Positions 1 to 8,210 of a stretch of 58,373 nt of DNA are shown in pieces. Each line of letters begins with the position of its first letter. The stretch's first letter is position 1. A program made the translations under genes and the position numbers. The stretch lies in the NCBI GenBank assembly GCA_900541985.1, contig UQLX01000015.1, positions 1 to 58,373 on the forward strand, written 5' to 3'. The notes under the pieces were generated by a model. That model saw nothing but the letters and a program-made list of their open reading frames with translations, did no database searches and was not told the origin of the DNA. The stretch is from an uncultured Blautia sp. GTDB taxonomy: Bacteria; Bacillota; Clostridia; Lachnospirales; Lachnospiraceae.

Positions 1-468
1 TTCAAAAATACAGGCTTTTGGTAGACTGACTTGCATTGAGTTTCACGGATTCAGGTTCATGCTATTGATAAACATATGCAGGTGGAAAATGTGATCATTG
101 ATTACAGAGACCGTCCGGAAGGAAGCGAATCTAAGCTGAATACTTATTCGGATGGTTTTAAGGTACTCAATACAATTGTGCGTCTTTACAAGAATTATAA
201 ACCTTTTGGTTTTTTTGGAATAATTGCATTGGTATTAATGCTCATTGGTATCGCCTTTTTTATTCCTGTTTTTACCACTTTTTTGAGAACAGGAGAAGTA
301 CACCGCATACCTACCATGATTGCCTGTCTTTTTACCATGCTTGCATCGGTACAGTCTTTTTTTGCAGGCTTGATCCTTTCTACTATGACACAGAAAAACC
401 GACAGGATTTTGAGGCAGAACTGCATCATATGGACAGAGAGTATAAAAAACTGATTGCAAATAAATAA
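1..468 (+). pseudogene. C-terminal remnant of a GT2 family glycosyltransferase
   Basis: The readable part from the ATG at 76 (130 aa) is the tail of a polyprenyl-phosphate sugar GT2 transferase. It has the family motif RDRPEGSESKLNT, then a DGFKVL stretch and two hydrophobic membrane segments (about residues 44-67 and 80-102). In the same frame upstream, residues resembling the family (IQVHAIDKHMQ) continue back to about 46, then a TGA at 37-39 and a TAG at 22-24 block the frame. The next frame over reads I-E-F just upstream, which hints at a frameshift. The catalytic domain would lie before the window. No ribosome binding site precedes the ATG at 76, so I read this as a broken gene and not a small membrane protein. 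The window edge prevents certainty. Confidence 0.6.
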
Positions 469-495
469 ACAGTTTATGTAAGGAAGTTTATTATG

Positions 496-527
496 CCGGA
501 GATTGCTGAAATCTCCGGTATTTTTTT
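496..527 (+). terminator. Rho-independent terminator after the GT2 remnant
   Basis: A 9-bp perfect stem (CCGGAGATT, 496-504, with 510-518) and a 5-nt loop are followed by TA and seven Ts. It ends the transcript of the GT2 remnant and separates it from the deacetylase gene. Confidence 0.85.
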
Positions 528-610
528 AGTTTATTCCCCATATACTGTGCTGAGGAGAATACAGTTTTGTGGGAGGACAGGACTGTATGAGACTGAGGCG
601 GGAATGAAAT

Positions 611-1342
611 ATGAAAAAAAGCAGATTCCGGTACCGGATGCCTGGCATGATACTGACGGGTGTTCTGTTGCTTGTTTATGCTGCAATCTGGTGGAAAAGT
701 GGAAAAACATTTCAGAGGACGGTGGATACAGCCGGTCGTATACTGGCAGGAGAAGGGATGTACAATCTTGTCAGGGATTCTCTCGATATGCCTCAGGTTG
801 CACTTACCTTTGATGACGGACCAAATGCGGAATACACAGAGCTGCTTCTGGATGGTCTGAGAAAAAGAAATGTGAAAGCGTCGTTTTTCCTTCTGGGAAA
901 AAGTATTGCCGGAAATGAAGAACTGGTAAAGAGGATGCACAGAGAAGGGCATCTGATCGGGAACCACACGTTCAGTCATGTGAAACTGGACCAGATATCA
1001 GATATAAAGGCGAGAGAAGAAATCATAAAAACCAACAACAGGATTTATGAAACCACCGGGGAATATCCTGTTTATATGAGACCTCCTTATGGGGCATGGA
1101 AAAAGGGAATGGAGCTATCTGTGGAAATGATCCCCGTTTTCTGGAACATTGATACATTGGACTGGAAAAGCCAGAATACGGAAGTAATTCTTCAGACTGT
1201 GGAGGGGAAGATAAAGGATGGTGCAGTTATTCTCATGCATGATGAATTTCTGACAACGGTGGAAGCGGCTTTAAGGATCGTGGATGAACTTACGGAAAGA
1301 GGCTGTGAATTTGTGACAGTAGACCGACTGATCCTTCCGTAA
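611..1342 (+). CDS. Membrane-anchored polysaccharide deacetylase (NodB domain)
   Basis: This 243-aa protein is a carbohydrate esterase family 4 deacetylase that removes N-acetyl groups from a surface polysaccharide or peptidoglycan. A single N-terminal membrane segment (about residues 13-30) should anchor it with the enzyme outside. All five NodB motifs are visible: TFDDGP with the metal and catalytic Asp residues, HTFSH with the metal His pair, RPPYG, DTLDW and ILMHD. The ATG at 611 has GAGGCGGG 8 nt upstream. It stands alone between a terminator and the yesL promoter. The exact substrate cannot be read from sequence; PdaA- or PgdA-like roles are both possible. Confidence 0.88.
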   Translation: MKKSRFRYRMPGMILTGVLLLVYAAIWWKSGKTFQRTVDTAGRILAGEGMYNLVRDSLDMPQVALTFDDGPNAEYTELLLDGLRKRNVKASFFLLGKSIAGNEELVKRMHREGHLIGNHTFSHVKLDQISDIKAREEIIKTNNRIYETTGEYPVYMRPPYGAWKKGMELSVEMIPVFWNIDTLDWKSQNTEVILQTVEGKIKDGAVILMHDEFLTTVEAALRIVDELTERGCEFVTVDRLILP

Positions 1343-1371
1343 AAGCAGGGTTTTGTATACATAGGCGATGC

Positions 1372-1400
1372 TTGCATTTTCTCTTTCTTTTCGTTATACT
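1372..1400 (+). promoter_or_regulatory. Sigma-A promoter for the yesL operon
   Basis: TTGCAT (1372-1377) and TATACT (1395-1400) are separated by exactly 17 bp, about 40 bp before the chosen yesL start. Confidence 0.75.
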
Positions 1401-1441
1401 GTTATTTAATGACAGGAGACATAATGCAAAGGAGAGATGTT

Positions 1442-2107
1442 ATGGGTCGTTTTTTTAGTATGGACAATAAATTTTTTATCTTTATGGGGAGAGTTGCAGA
1501 TCTCTGTATGCTGAATTTGATCTGTATCATCTGCTGCATTCCGATCATTACGGCAGGGGCATCCCTGACCGCTCTTTATTATGTAACCCTTAAAATGGTG
1601 AGAAATGAAGAAGCATATATTTTCCGCAGTTTTTTTAAATCTTTTAAAGAAAATTTCAGGCAGGCAACTGTGATCAACCTCATTATGCTTGCCGGTGCGG
1701 CTCTTCTTTATCTGGATACCAATATTGTCAGAGAAATGGGAAATCCTATGGGAAAAGTCATGGGAGTTATTTTTGCAGTATTTACCATGATCTATCTGAT
1801 TGTTTTGTTGTATCTGTACCCTGTGCTTGCAAAATTCTATAATTCGGTCAAAAATACATTCAGGAATGCACTCCTTATGGGAATCCGACATCTGCCCTAC
1901 ACTTTTTTGATGCTTTTGCTCAGCGCGTGTCCGGTATTGATATTTTTCATTCCTTCCATCCAGGCACAGGCAACCCTGCTCCTGCTGTTTATTCTGATGG
2001 GACCGGCGGTGATCGCATATGGCAATTCACACTTTTTTGTGAAGATCTTTGACAAATATATTCCGGAGGAAGCGGAGACTTCAGAAGAAACTGAGGTAGT
2101 ATCCTGA
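1442..2107 (+). CDS. YesL family (DUF624) integral membrane protein
   Basis: A 221-aa membrane protein beginning MGRFFSMDNKFF, the typical YesL N-terminus, with about five hydrophobic segments (residues around 18-45, 80-100, 108-135, 155-178, 182-200). An ATG at 1409 and another at 1424 are in frame, but GGAG at 1431-1434 sits 7 nt before the ATG at 1442, and the -10 box ends at 1400, so 1442 is preferred. YesL proteins often sit in sugar-uptake loci, but their role is unknown. Here it is the first gene of an operon, and its stop overlaps the next start (TGATG). Confidence 0.8.
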   Translation: MGRFFSMDNKFFIFMGRVADLCMLNLICIICCIPIITAGASLTALYYVTLKMVRNEEAYIFRSFFKSFKENFRQATVINLIMLAGAALLYLDTNIVREMGNPMGKVMGVIFAVFTMIYLIVLLYLYPVLAKFYNSVKNTFRNALLMGIRHLPYTFLMLLLSACPVLIFFIPSIQAQATLLLLFILMGPAVIAYGNSHFFVKIFDKYIPEEAETSEETEVVS

Positions 2108-3072
2108 TGACAGAACAGAACAGAGAATACCGGGAACAGCGTAAGAGCTGGAACGGAAAGCCTTATCGCTCCCTGGACTATATGCTCAGGGAGCGTTTTG
2201 GTGAAAAGGTGTATAAAGTAACTCTGAATGGGGGAATGTCCTGCCCAAACAGAGACGGAACACTTGGAAAAAGAGGCTGTATATTCTGCAGTGCAGGAGG
2301 AAGCGGAGATTTTGCAGCAGATGCTTCGCTGTCGATTACAGATCAGATTGAAAGCCAGATAGAAGTTCTGTCCCGGAAGCGCCCGATCCGAAAGTACATT
2401 GCCTATTTTCAGGCATATACAAATACTTATGCACCGACAGATTATCTGCGAAAGATTTTTACAGAAGCCATAGAGCATCCGAAGATAGTGGCGTTGTCCA
2501 TTGGCACGAGACCGGATTGTCTGGGAGAAGAAGTGCTGGAGCTTCTGCATGAACTGAATCAGAGAAAACCGGTATGGGTCGAGCTGGGGCTTCAGTCGAT
2601 CCATGAAAAAACAGCCCGGTATATCAGAAGAGGATACAGGCTCAGCTGTTTTGATCAGGCGGCAGAAGAACTTCAAAAAAGAAATATTGAGGTGATCGTG
2701 CACACCATCCTGGGACTTCCTGGAGAGACAGAAGAGGATATTCTGGAAACCATGGATTATCTGAACAAAAAGCATGTTCAGGGAATCAAGCTGCAGCTGC
2801 TTCATGTTCTGAAAGGGACAGATCTGGCATATGATTATCTTGCAGGGAGGTTTCGTGTTTATGAAAGAGAAGAATATCTGGATCTGGTGATCCGATGTCT
2901 GGAAAATCTGGATCCGGAGATTGTAATACACAGAATTACAGGAGACGGACCGAAAGATCTTCTTCTGGCTCCTATGTGGGCAGGCAGAAAAAGGGAAGTC
3001 CTGAACCTTCTCCACCATAGAATGAAGGAGAAAAACAGCTGGCAGGGCAAATCGTTCGGTTCGCCTCTGTAA
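2107..3072 (+). CDS. TIGR01212 family radical SAM protein (YhcC-like)
   Basis: A 321-aa radical S-adenosylmethionine enzyme of the YhcC/TIGR01212 family. The cluster-binding cysteines are in CPNRDGTLGKRGCIFC (about residues 40-55). It is followed by the family stretches YFQAYTNTYAP and SIGTRPDC, and by GLPGETEED in the C-terminal half of the TIM barrel. Length matches the family. The ATG overlaps the yesL stop codon, indicating translational coupling. The substrate of the family is not settled, so only the enzyme class is assigned. Confidence 0.88.
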   Translation: MTEQNREYREQRKSWNGKPYRSLDYMLRERFGEKVYKVTLNGGMSCPNRDGTLGKRGCIFCSAGGSGDFAADASLSITDQIESQIEVLSRKRPIRKYIAYFQAYTNTYAPTDYLRKIFTEAIEHPKIVALSIGTRPDCLGEEVLELLHELNQRKPVWVELGLQSIHEKTARYIRRGYRLSCFDQAAEELQKRNIEVIVHTILGLPGETEEDILETMDYLNKKHVQGIKLQLLHVLKGTDLAYDYLAGRFRVYEREEYLDLVIRCLENLDPEIVIHRITGDGPKDLLLAPMWAGRKREVLNLLHHRMKEKNSWQGKSFGSPL

Positions 3073-3092
3073 ATGAGAAAGAGGTGATAGAA

Positions 3093-3605
3093 ATGGCTGA
3101 ACCATTTACAATTTATAAACTGATCGTACTGTATATGGCACAGAATTCAAGGCAGGAGCTGACAAATTCCCAGATATCAGAATTTGTTCTGGACAGAGAA
3201 TATACCGATTATCTTCATCTTCAGCAGGTGCTTTCGGAGCTTGTGGAAACAGGACTTCTGAAACGGCGTACGGTTTCTAACAGTTCGCATTATGAACTTA
3301 CGCAGGAAGGAAGTGACACACTTTCCTATTTTGAAAAGGAGCTTTCTCCGGAAATCCGTAATGAAATTGATGATTTTCTTAAGGGATATGGCTATCAGAG
3401 ACCGGAACGTATTCTGACGCCGGCAGATTATTATACGACCCCGCAGGGGGGCTATGCGGTCAGATGTCAGCTGATCGAAAAGGATACCACAATCATGGAT
3501 ATGACTCTGGCGGCACCAAGCAAAGAAGCAGCCCGCGCCATCTGCGGCAGCTGGCCCAAAAAATGTCAGGAAATCTATACCTCCCTTATGGGAGAACTGA
3601 TATGA
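3093..3605 (+). CDS. DUF4364 family winged-helix protein
   Basis: A 170-aa protein of the DUF4364 family common in Clostridia. Residues 1-75 look like a winged helix-turn-helix, with a helix-turn-helix stretch (LTNSQISEFV) and a wing ending SSHYELTQEG. The C-terminal half is a separate small domain. The ATG at 3093 has GAGGTGAT at 3081-3088; a GTG at 3084 lies inside that site and is rejected. It is the third gene of the yesL operon and ends at a terminator shared with rarA. It is probably a DNA-binding regulator (inference). Confidence 0.75.
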   Translation: MAEPFTIYKLIVLYMAQNSRQELTNSQISEFVLDREYTDYLHLQQVLSELVETGLLKRRTVSNSSHYELTQEGSDTLSYFEKELSPEIRNEIDDFLKGYGYQRPERILTPADYYTTPQGGYAVRCQLIEKDTTIMDMTLAAPSKEAARAICGSWPKKCQEIYTSLMGELI

Positions 3606-3642
3606 AAAAATCGGAACCCTCTCAGAGGGCTCCGATTTTTTT
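3605..3642. terminator. Bidirectional terminator between DUF4364 gene and rarA
   Basis: A-tract, stem AAATCGGAACCCTC / AGGGCTCCGATTT and T-tract work in both directions. It begins within the stop codon of the plus gene and includes the last codons and stop of rarA (3622) on the minus strand. Confidence 0.85.
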
Positions 3643-4938
3643 CATGTGATTTTTTAAAGTCTTTTCATAGCCCATATCACTGAGTTCATAAAAATGTTCA
3701 TTACAGATTTCATCCGGAAGATATTGCTGCTCTACATAGTGATTGGGGTATTCATGGGCATATTTGTAACCGATTCCTTTGCCAAGCTTCTCGTGACCTC
3801 CGTAATGGGCGTCCTGAAGGTGAACAGGAACAGTCGTGCGTGTATTTTTTACAGAATCCATGGCTGCTGCAATGGCATTGACTGCGGCATTGCTTTTGGG
3901 GGCGCAGGCCATATAGGCGGCTGCCTGAGACAGAATGATCTGAGATTCCGGCATTCCCACACGCTCTACAGCCTGAGCGGCTGCAGTGGCGACACAGAGT
4001 GCCTGAGGATCTGCATTTCCGATATCCTCTGATGCAAGAATCATGATTCGGCGTGCAATAAATTTTACATCTTCGCCGGCGTACAGCATTTTTGCAAGAT
4101 AATAGACTGCTGCATCAGGGTCAGAACCCCTCATGCTTTTGATAAAGGCGGAAATGATATCATAGTGATTGTCTCCTTTTTTGTCATACCGGATTACACG
4201 TTTCTGGATACATTCCGAGGCGACTTCCAGAGTGAGATGAATGAATCCGTCCTGACTTTTTGGGGTGGTAAGGATACCAAGCTCCACAGCATTCAGTGCG
4301 CTTCTGGCATCACCGCCTGCCATATCCGCAAGGAATTCCAGAGCATCCTCGTCAATAACGGCACCATAATTTCCCATCCCTTTTTCGCAGTCATTTACGG
4401 CGCGGAGAATCAGCTTCCGGATATCCTCACAGCTTAAAGCCTTCAGTTCAAAAATAATGGAACGGGAGAGGAGAGCCCCATTGACTTCAAAATAGGGATT
4501 CTCTGTGGTCGCACCAATCAGGATAATCGTTCCGTCCTCCACAAAGGGAAGGAGGTAGTCCTGCTGGCCTTTATTGAAGCGGTGGATCTCGTCGATAAAA
4601 AGGATTGTTTTTTTGCCATACATTCCAAGACTGTCCTGCGCTTGTTTTACGACAGCCTCCATATCTTTCTTACCGGCAACGGTCGCGTTGATCTGGGTGA
4701 AATCCGCGCTGGTGGTATTGGCGATCACCTTTGCCAGAGTTGTTTTTCCGGTTCCGGGAGGTCCGTAAAAAATGACAGAGGTAAGCTTGTCAGCCTTGAT
4801 GGCCCGGTAAAGCAGTTTGTCTTTACCAACGATATGCTCCTGTCCGACAACTTCTTCCAGGGTAGTGGGGCGCAGACGGGAAGCCAGAGGGGATTCTCTG
4901 TCCAGAGTTTTTGACTTTGCATATTCAAATAAATCCAT
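3622..4938 (-). CDS. rarA: Replication-associated recombination protein RarA (MgsA)
   Basis: A 438-aa AAA+ ATPase of the RarA/WRNIP1 family, which acts at stalled replication forks. Visible are Walker A GPPGTGKTT (about residues 56-64), Walker B ILFIDEIHRF, sensor 1 GATTENP, an arginine finger in LLSR, and the RarA C-terminal tetramerisation region (ASEDIGNADPQAL onwards). Two in-frame ATGs exist at 4944 and 4938; the second is 8 nt after GGAG and matches the usual MDLFEYAK start. The gene is divergent from the PHP phosphatase, and its last codons form part of the shared terminator. Confidence 0.95.
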   Translation of the reverse strand: MDLFEYAKSKTLDRESPLASRLRPTTLEEVVGQEHIVGKDKLLYRAIKADKLTSVIFYGPPGTGKTTLAKVIANTTSADFTQINATVAGKKDMEAVVKQAQDSLGMYGKKTILFIDEIHRFNKGQQDYLLPFVEDGTIILIGATTENPYFEVNGALLSRSIIFELKALSCEDIRKLILRAVNDCEKGMGNYGAVIDEDALEFLADMAGGDARSALNAVELGILTTPKSQDGFIHLTLEVASECIQKRVIRYDKKGDNHYDIISAFIKSMRGSDPDAAVYYLAKMLYAGEDVKFIARRIMILASEDIGNADPQALCVATAAAQAVERVGMPESQIILSQAAAYMACAPKSNAAVNAIAAAMDSVKNTRTTVPVHLQDAHYGGHEKLGKGIGYKYAHEYPNHYVEQQYLPDEICNEHFYELSDMGYEKTLKNHMKKIGAL

Positions 4939-4982
4939 AACCATAACTCCATTCTGAATAAAATCGAATATCTGTTCTTATC

Positions 4983-5011
4983 AGTATACTGGATTTTCAG
5001 AGAAAAGTAAA
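4983..5011 (-). promoter_or_regulatory. Sigma-A promoter for rarA
   Basis: On the minus strand, TTTACT (5006-5011) and TATACT (4983-4988) are spaced by 17 bp, about 45 bp before the rarA start. A TATAAT at 5042-5047 on the plus strand probably serves the divergent PHP gene, but no good -35 accompanies it. Confidence 0.65.
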
Positions 5012-5080
5012 TCACATATCCCCAAAAAGTAGAAAAAGAGGTATAATAGGGCTGAAAATACGATAAAAACGGAGGTTTAT

Positions 5081-5803
5081 ATGAGATACGAATCTGTACT
5101 TGACCTGCATACACATACAGTTGCCAGCGGACATGCATACTGCAGCATCCGCGAGATGGCAAAAGCAGCGGCGGATAAGGGACTGGAGCTTCTGGGAATT
5201 ACAGAACATGCACCTGCCATGCCGGGAACCTGCCACAATTTTTACTTTCATAATCTGAAGGTGGTACCCAGAGAGATGTACGGGATCCGACTTCTTCTGG
5301 GAGTGGAACTGAATATCCTGGACTCTTCCGGAAAAGTGGATCTGGAGGAAAGAGAGTTAAAGAACATGGATATTTCCATTGCCAGTCTCCATATTCCCTG
5401 TATGAAGCCCGGAAGCAGAGAAGAGAACACGGAAGCATATCTGAATGTGATGAAAAATCCTTATGTAAACATTATAGGTCATCCGGATGACGGCCGTTAT
5501 GAGATAGACTATCGTGCACTTGTTCAGGGAGCGGCAGAGTATGGCAAGGTTCTGGAACTGAACAATCACTCACTGGATCCGTCCTGCTTCCGAAAAGGCG
5601 CCAGAGACAATGATCTGGAAATGCTGAAGCTCTGTATGGAATACCGGGTTCCGGTGGTTATGGACAGTGATGCACATTTTGACTTGTTTATCGGAGAATT
5701 CCCGATGGCGAGAGCCCTTCTGGAAGAAATTGACTTTCCAGAGGAGCTTGTTTTGAACCGTTCTGTGGACAGACTGAAAAAATATGTGAATATGAGATTT
5801 TAA
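5081..5803 (+). CDS. PHP domain phosphatase (YcdX-like)
   Basis: A 240-aa metal-dependent phosphoesterase of the PHP family. The ligand motifs appear in order: DLHTHT near the N-terminus, TEHAP, GVELN, SLHIP, IIGHPDDGR and DSDAH, as in the YcdX group with a trinuclear metal site. The length is normal. GGAGG lies before the ATG at 5081, and TATAAT at 5042-5047 is a likely -10. The substrate is unknown; histidinol-phosphatase or general phosphatase activity is possible for the family. Confidence 0.85.
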   Translation: MRYESVLDLHTHTVASGHAYCSIREMAKAAADKGLELLGITEHAPAMPGTCHNFYFHNLKVVPREMYGIRLLLGVELNILDSSGKVDLEERELKNMDISIASLHIPCMKPGSREENTEAYLNVMKNPYVNIIGHPDDGRYEIDYRALVQGAAEYGKVLELNNHSLDPSCFRKGARDNDLEMLKLCMEYRVPVVMDSDAHFDLFIGEFPMARALLEEIDFPEELVLNRSVDRLKKYVNMRF

Positions 5804-5826
5804 TATGGTAAAACAGTAAAAACCAC

Positions 5827-5855
5827 TTGCTTATCACAGGTTAAAGTGTTAAAAT
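5827..5855 (+). promoter_or_regulatory. Sigma-A promoter for the yerC-type gene
   Basis: TTGCTT (5827-5832), 17-bp spacer, TAAAAT (5850-5855), about 45 bp before the start at 5899. Confidence 0.7.
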
Positions 5856-5898
5856 GTTCTATGCAATGATATGACAGTGAATTAAAGGAGCAGAGAAT

Positions 5899-6216
5899 AT
5901 GGGTAAAAAAATCAGAACTGAGGAAGTCGATCATCTGTTTGAAGCGATTCTTTGTTTAAAAAATAAAGAAGAATGTTATACTTTTTTTGAAGATGTATGT
6001 ACGATTAATGAGCTTCTTTCTTTATCCCAGCGATTTGAAGTGGCAAAGATGCTGACGGACAAGCGCACATATCTGGATATATCTGAAAAAACAGGCGCTT
6101 CCACAGCAACGATCAGTCGTGTGAACCGTTCTTTGAATTATGGAAATGACGGATACGAAATGGTATTTTCCAGAATGAGAGAAAAGGAAGCAAAGAAATC
6201 AGAAGAGACAGAATAA
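5899..6216 (+). CDS. YerC/YecD family TrpR-like DNA-binding protein
   Basis: A 105-aa protein of the YerC/YecD (TrpR-related) family. The helix-turn-helix core LSLSQRFEVAKML...TYLDISEKTGASTATISRV is easily recognised (given here in parts), with the recognition helix in ASTATISRVNRSL. The RBS AAAGGAG lies at 5885-5891. In Clostridia this family is a stand-alone regulator; whether it senses tryptophan is not known. It has its own promoter and a terminator with unusually long perfect arms directly at its stop codon. Confidence 0.85.
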   Translation: MGKKIRTEEVDHLFEAILCLKNKEECYTFFEDVCTINELLSLSQRFEVAKMLTDKRTYLDISEKTGASTATISRVNRSLNYGNDGYEMVFSRMREKEAKKSEETE

Positions 6217-6278
6217 TGACAAAATAAAAGAACTGCTTCGGTGTTGGGTATCACCGAAGCAGTTCTTTTATTTTGTCA
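6217..6278. terminator. Bidirectional terminator with 27-bp perfect arms
   Basis: The arms 6217-6243 and 6252-6278 are perfect inverted copies around an 8-nt loop, with A- and T-tracts inside the arms. The right arm contains the last codons and stop of the minus-strand amidase gene. Confidence 0.88.
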
Positions 6279-7995
6279 TATAGGCATATACATCTGTGGA
6301 GATTTTTCCGATAGTTTCCTTTGCTTTTTTATTGTCTTTCAGATAACCGGAAAGAATACAGACCACATAAGGCTTTTGGGTGTCAAGAACAATAGCGGCA
6401 TCATTTTCTACTATGACCGGATTCTGGTCTTCTGTCATATAGCCTGCCATATTGGCAGTGACTGTACCGTCAGGAAGACCGGAAGGAATTTTATCTTTTG
6501 ATGTCTGTAATTTCAAAAGAGAAAGCATTTCGGAAGCTGCATTTTTGTTTACAAGAGTTCCCTTATAGATTTCTGTAAGAATACGGCAGCAGTCAGAAGC
6601 GCTGGTAAAGTTGCTGACGGTGGAGTTTTCTTCCAGACGTTCCGTTCCCATTGAGGTACATGAAAAGCTGTGAGCCTTACAGAACTGATTAACAGCCTGG
6701 ACACCCTGTTCAAAGCTTTCGTTTCCAAGAAGTTCAATCAGAGTGTCAGCAGAAAAATTATCATTGTCTGCGATCATTTTTGTAAGGAGAGGTTTCAATT
6801 CTGATTCATAGCTTGCAGAGGAAAGCTCAGAAGATTCTCTGTATACGAGATTTTCAAAAACTGTCCCCATAATAAAGAGCTTGATAAGACCGGCAGATTC
6901 CACCGACTGATCTGCACGGATGGTACTGTAATTGTCAGTGACCGGATCCATAACGGCGATCGTCCAGCTTTCACCAGCTTTTTCCAGTGGGTCTGTGTAA
7001 GTGGTTTTCAGCTGTTGGGTCAGGTCGCTGAGATGCTCGCCCTTTGCGGTGGACTGCGGTTCTACAATACTGAAATATTCATCAATCCCGTCAGCAATAC
7101 CAAAAACCATTGCAGCATGATGGGAAGAGTCTGTAATATACAGATCATCTCCCTGATTACTCATAAATCCCATTTCCAGAATGGCGACAGGGACAGTACT
7201 CCAGTTCGTGCCGGTCATATTGTCGGAAGAGAGAATCCCCCGGTTTCCAAGTCCGGTAGCTGCACAGTAATGACTGAGGATACAGGATGCCAGTGTATTG
7301 CTTTTTTCAATAATATCAGAAGAAAGATATGGATTTTCTGATGTGGGAGACATAGTCAGAGCTCCGGAGGCAGAGGAATCTCCATCGCTGTTGGCATGGA
7401 TACGTACCGTAATATCTGCCTGAACTTCTGTGGCAAGTTCGGCACGTTCCCTGTTACTGATAGCTGTTTCATGATCAGTTCTTGTCATTACCACCTGGTA
7501 TCCGCGTTTTTCAAGCTCATCCCGGAGAAGGAGAGAGATCTGGAGATTGACTTCATATTCCGGAACATTGGAGAAATTCCCACGGGTTCCGGAGGTTGCC
7601 TTTGCCTTGGTCTGAGATGAGCCGGGAGCGACAGGCTCCGGCGCGCTCATATCTACAGAAGCCCCCTGATGTCCGGGATCAATAACTACGGTAAAGCGGT
7701 TACTGCCGGAGGCGGGAGACGCGGCACTGTTGGCAGCATTCCAGTCTACTCCTGATGAGTTTTCGCCTGTGGCGTCAGAAGGTCCGGCTTCTTTATCATC
7801 TGAGGGAGCAGGGGGTTGGACAGGAGCAGGAAGTATCTGATCTGAGGCTGTCTCACCGGTATTGCCAGATGCCGGAGGACCGATCATGGCCTGACCCTGT
7901 TCACTTTCAGAGGACGGGGCAGATGCGGCAAAAACAGCGGCGGGAAATCCCAGAAATATAAGTCCGGCAAGAGACAGACATAAAAATTTTTTCAT
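6268..7995 (-). CDS. Secreted N-acetylmuramoyl-L-alanine amidase fused to an inactive beta-lactamase-like domain
   Basis: A 575-aa exported protein. Residues 1-23 are a signal peptide ending near FAASA, then a Ser/Pro/Glu-rich linker to about 98. Amidase_3 follows at about 100-310, with zinc ligands in DPGHQG, the Glu in EYEVNL, the His in RIHANS and the catalytic Glu in ILEMGF. Residues about 325-575 have the fold of a class-A beta-lactamase-like serine hydrolase and are paralogous to the divergent neighbour at 8211. Its nucleophile Ser is Gly369 (GLIK, Lys372 kept), the SDN Ser is Ala409, and KTG reads MAG at 516-518. The domain is therefore probably a binding module. GGAGGTG precedes the ATG. 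Confidence 0.88.
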   Translation of the reverse strand: MKKFLCLSLAGLIFLGFPAAVFAASAPSSESEQGQAMIGPPASGNTGETASDQILPAPVQPPAPSDDKEAGPSDATGENSSGVDWNAANSAASPASGSNRFTVVIDPGHQGASVDMSAPEPVAPGSSQTKAKATSGTRGNFSNVPEYEVNLQISLLLRDELEKRGYQVVMTRTDHETAISNRERAELATEVQADITVRIHANSDGDSSASGALTMSPTSENPYLSSDIIEKSNTLASCILSHYCAATGLGNRGILSSDNMTGTNWSTVPVAILEMGFMSNQGDDLYITDSSHHAAMVFGIADGIDEYFSIVEPQSTAKGEHLSDLTQQLKTTYTDPLEKAGESWTIAVMDPVTDNYSTIRADQSVESAGLIKLFIMGTVFENLVYRESSELSSASYESELKPLLTKMIADNDNFSADTLIELLGNESFEQGVQAVNQFCKAHSFSCTSMGTERLEENSTVSNFTSASDCCRILTEIYKGTLVNKNAASEMLSLLKLQTSKDKIPSGLPDGTVTANMAGYMTEDQNPVIVENDAAIVLDTQKPYVVCILSGYLKDNKKAKETIGKISTDVYAYMTK

Positions 7996-8087
7996 ATTGC
8001 ACCTCCAAAAAACAAGATAATAGATTTTACAGAATTTGATTTCTTATATGATAATCTATAATAAAGAAAATGAAAAGAAGAAAATAC

Positions 8088-8116
8088 TTGCAAGGTGTGA
8101 AAAATAAAATTATAAT
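8088..8116 (+). promoter_or_regulatory. Sigma-A promoter for the serine-hydrolase lipoprotein
   Basis: TTGCAA (8088-8093), 17-bp spacer, TATAAT (8111-8116). It implies a leader of about 90 nt before the start at 8211. Confidence 0.75.
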
Positions 8117-8210
8117 GATAACATATAAAAAATAATCAAAACCTGTGAATATTTTGTATTATTTGTACAAAACAGAAACATGGAAAACGGGGAAGGAATG
8201 AAAAAATGAC

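Noticed and set aside
1897..3105. 402-aa minus-strand frame opposite the radical SAM gene
   Set aside because: The plus strand carries the CxxxC-type cluster motif and tight coupling to its neighbours; the minus frame looks like random antisense sequence.
8162..8175. 14-mer TTTGTACAAAACAG shared with 24793-24806
   Set aside because: The surroundings are unrelated (a leader and a -35 region), and the string is AT-rich and short enough to occur by chance.
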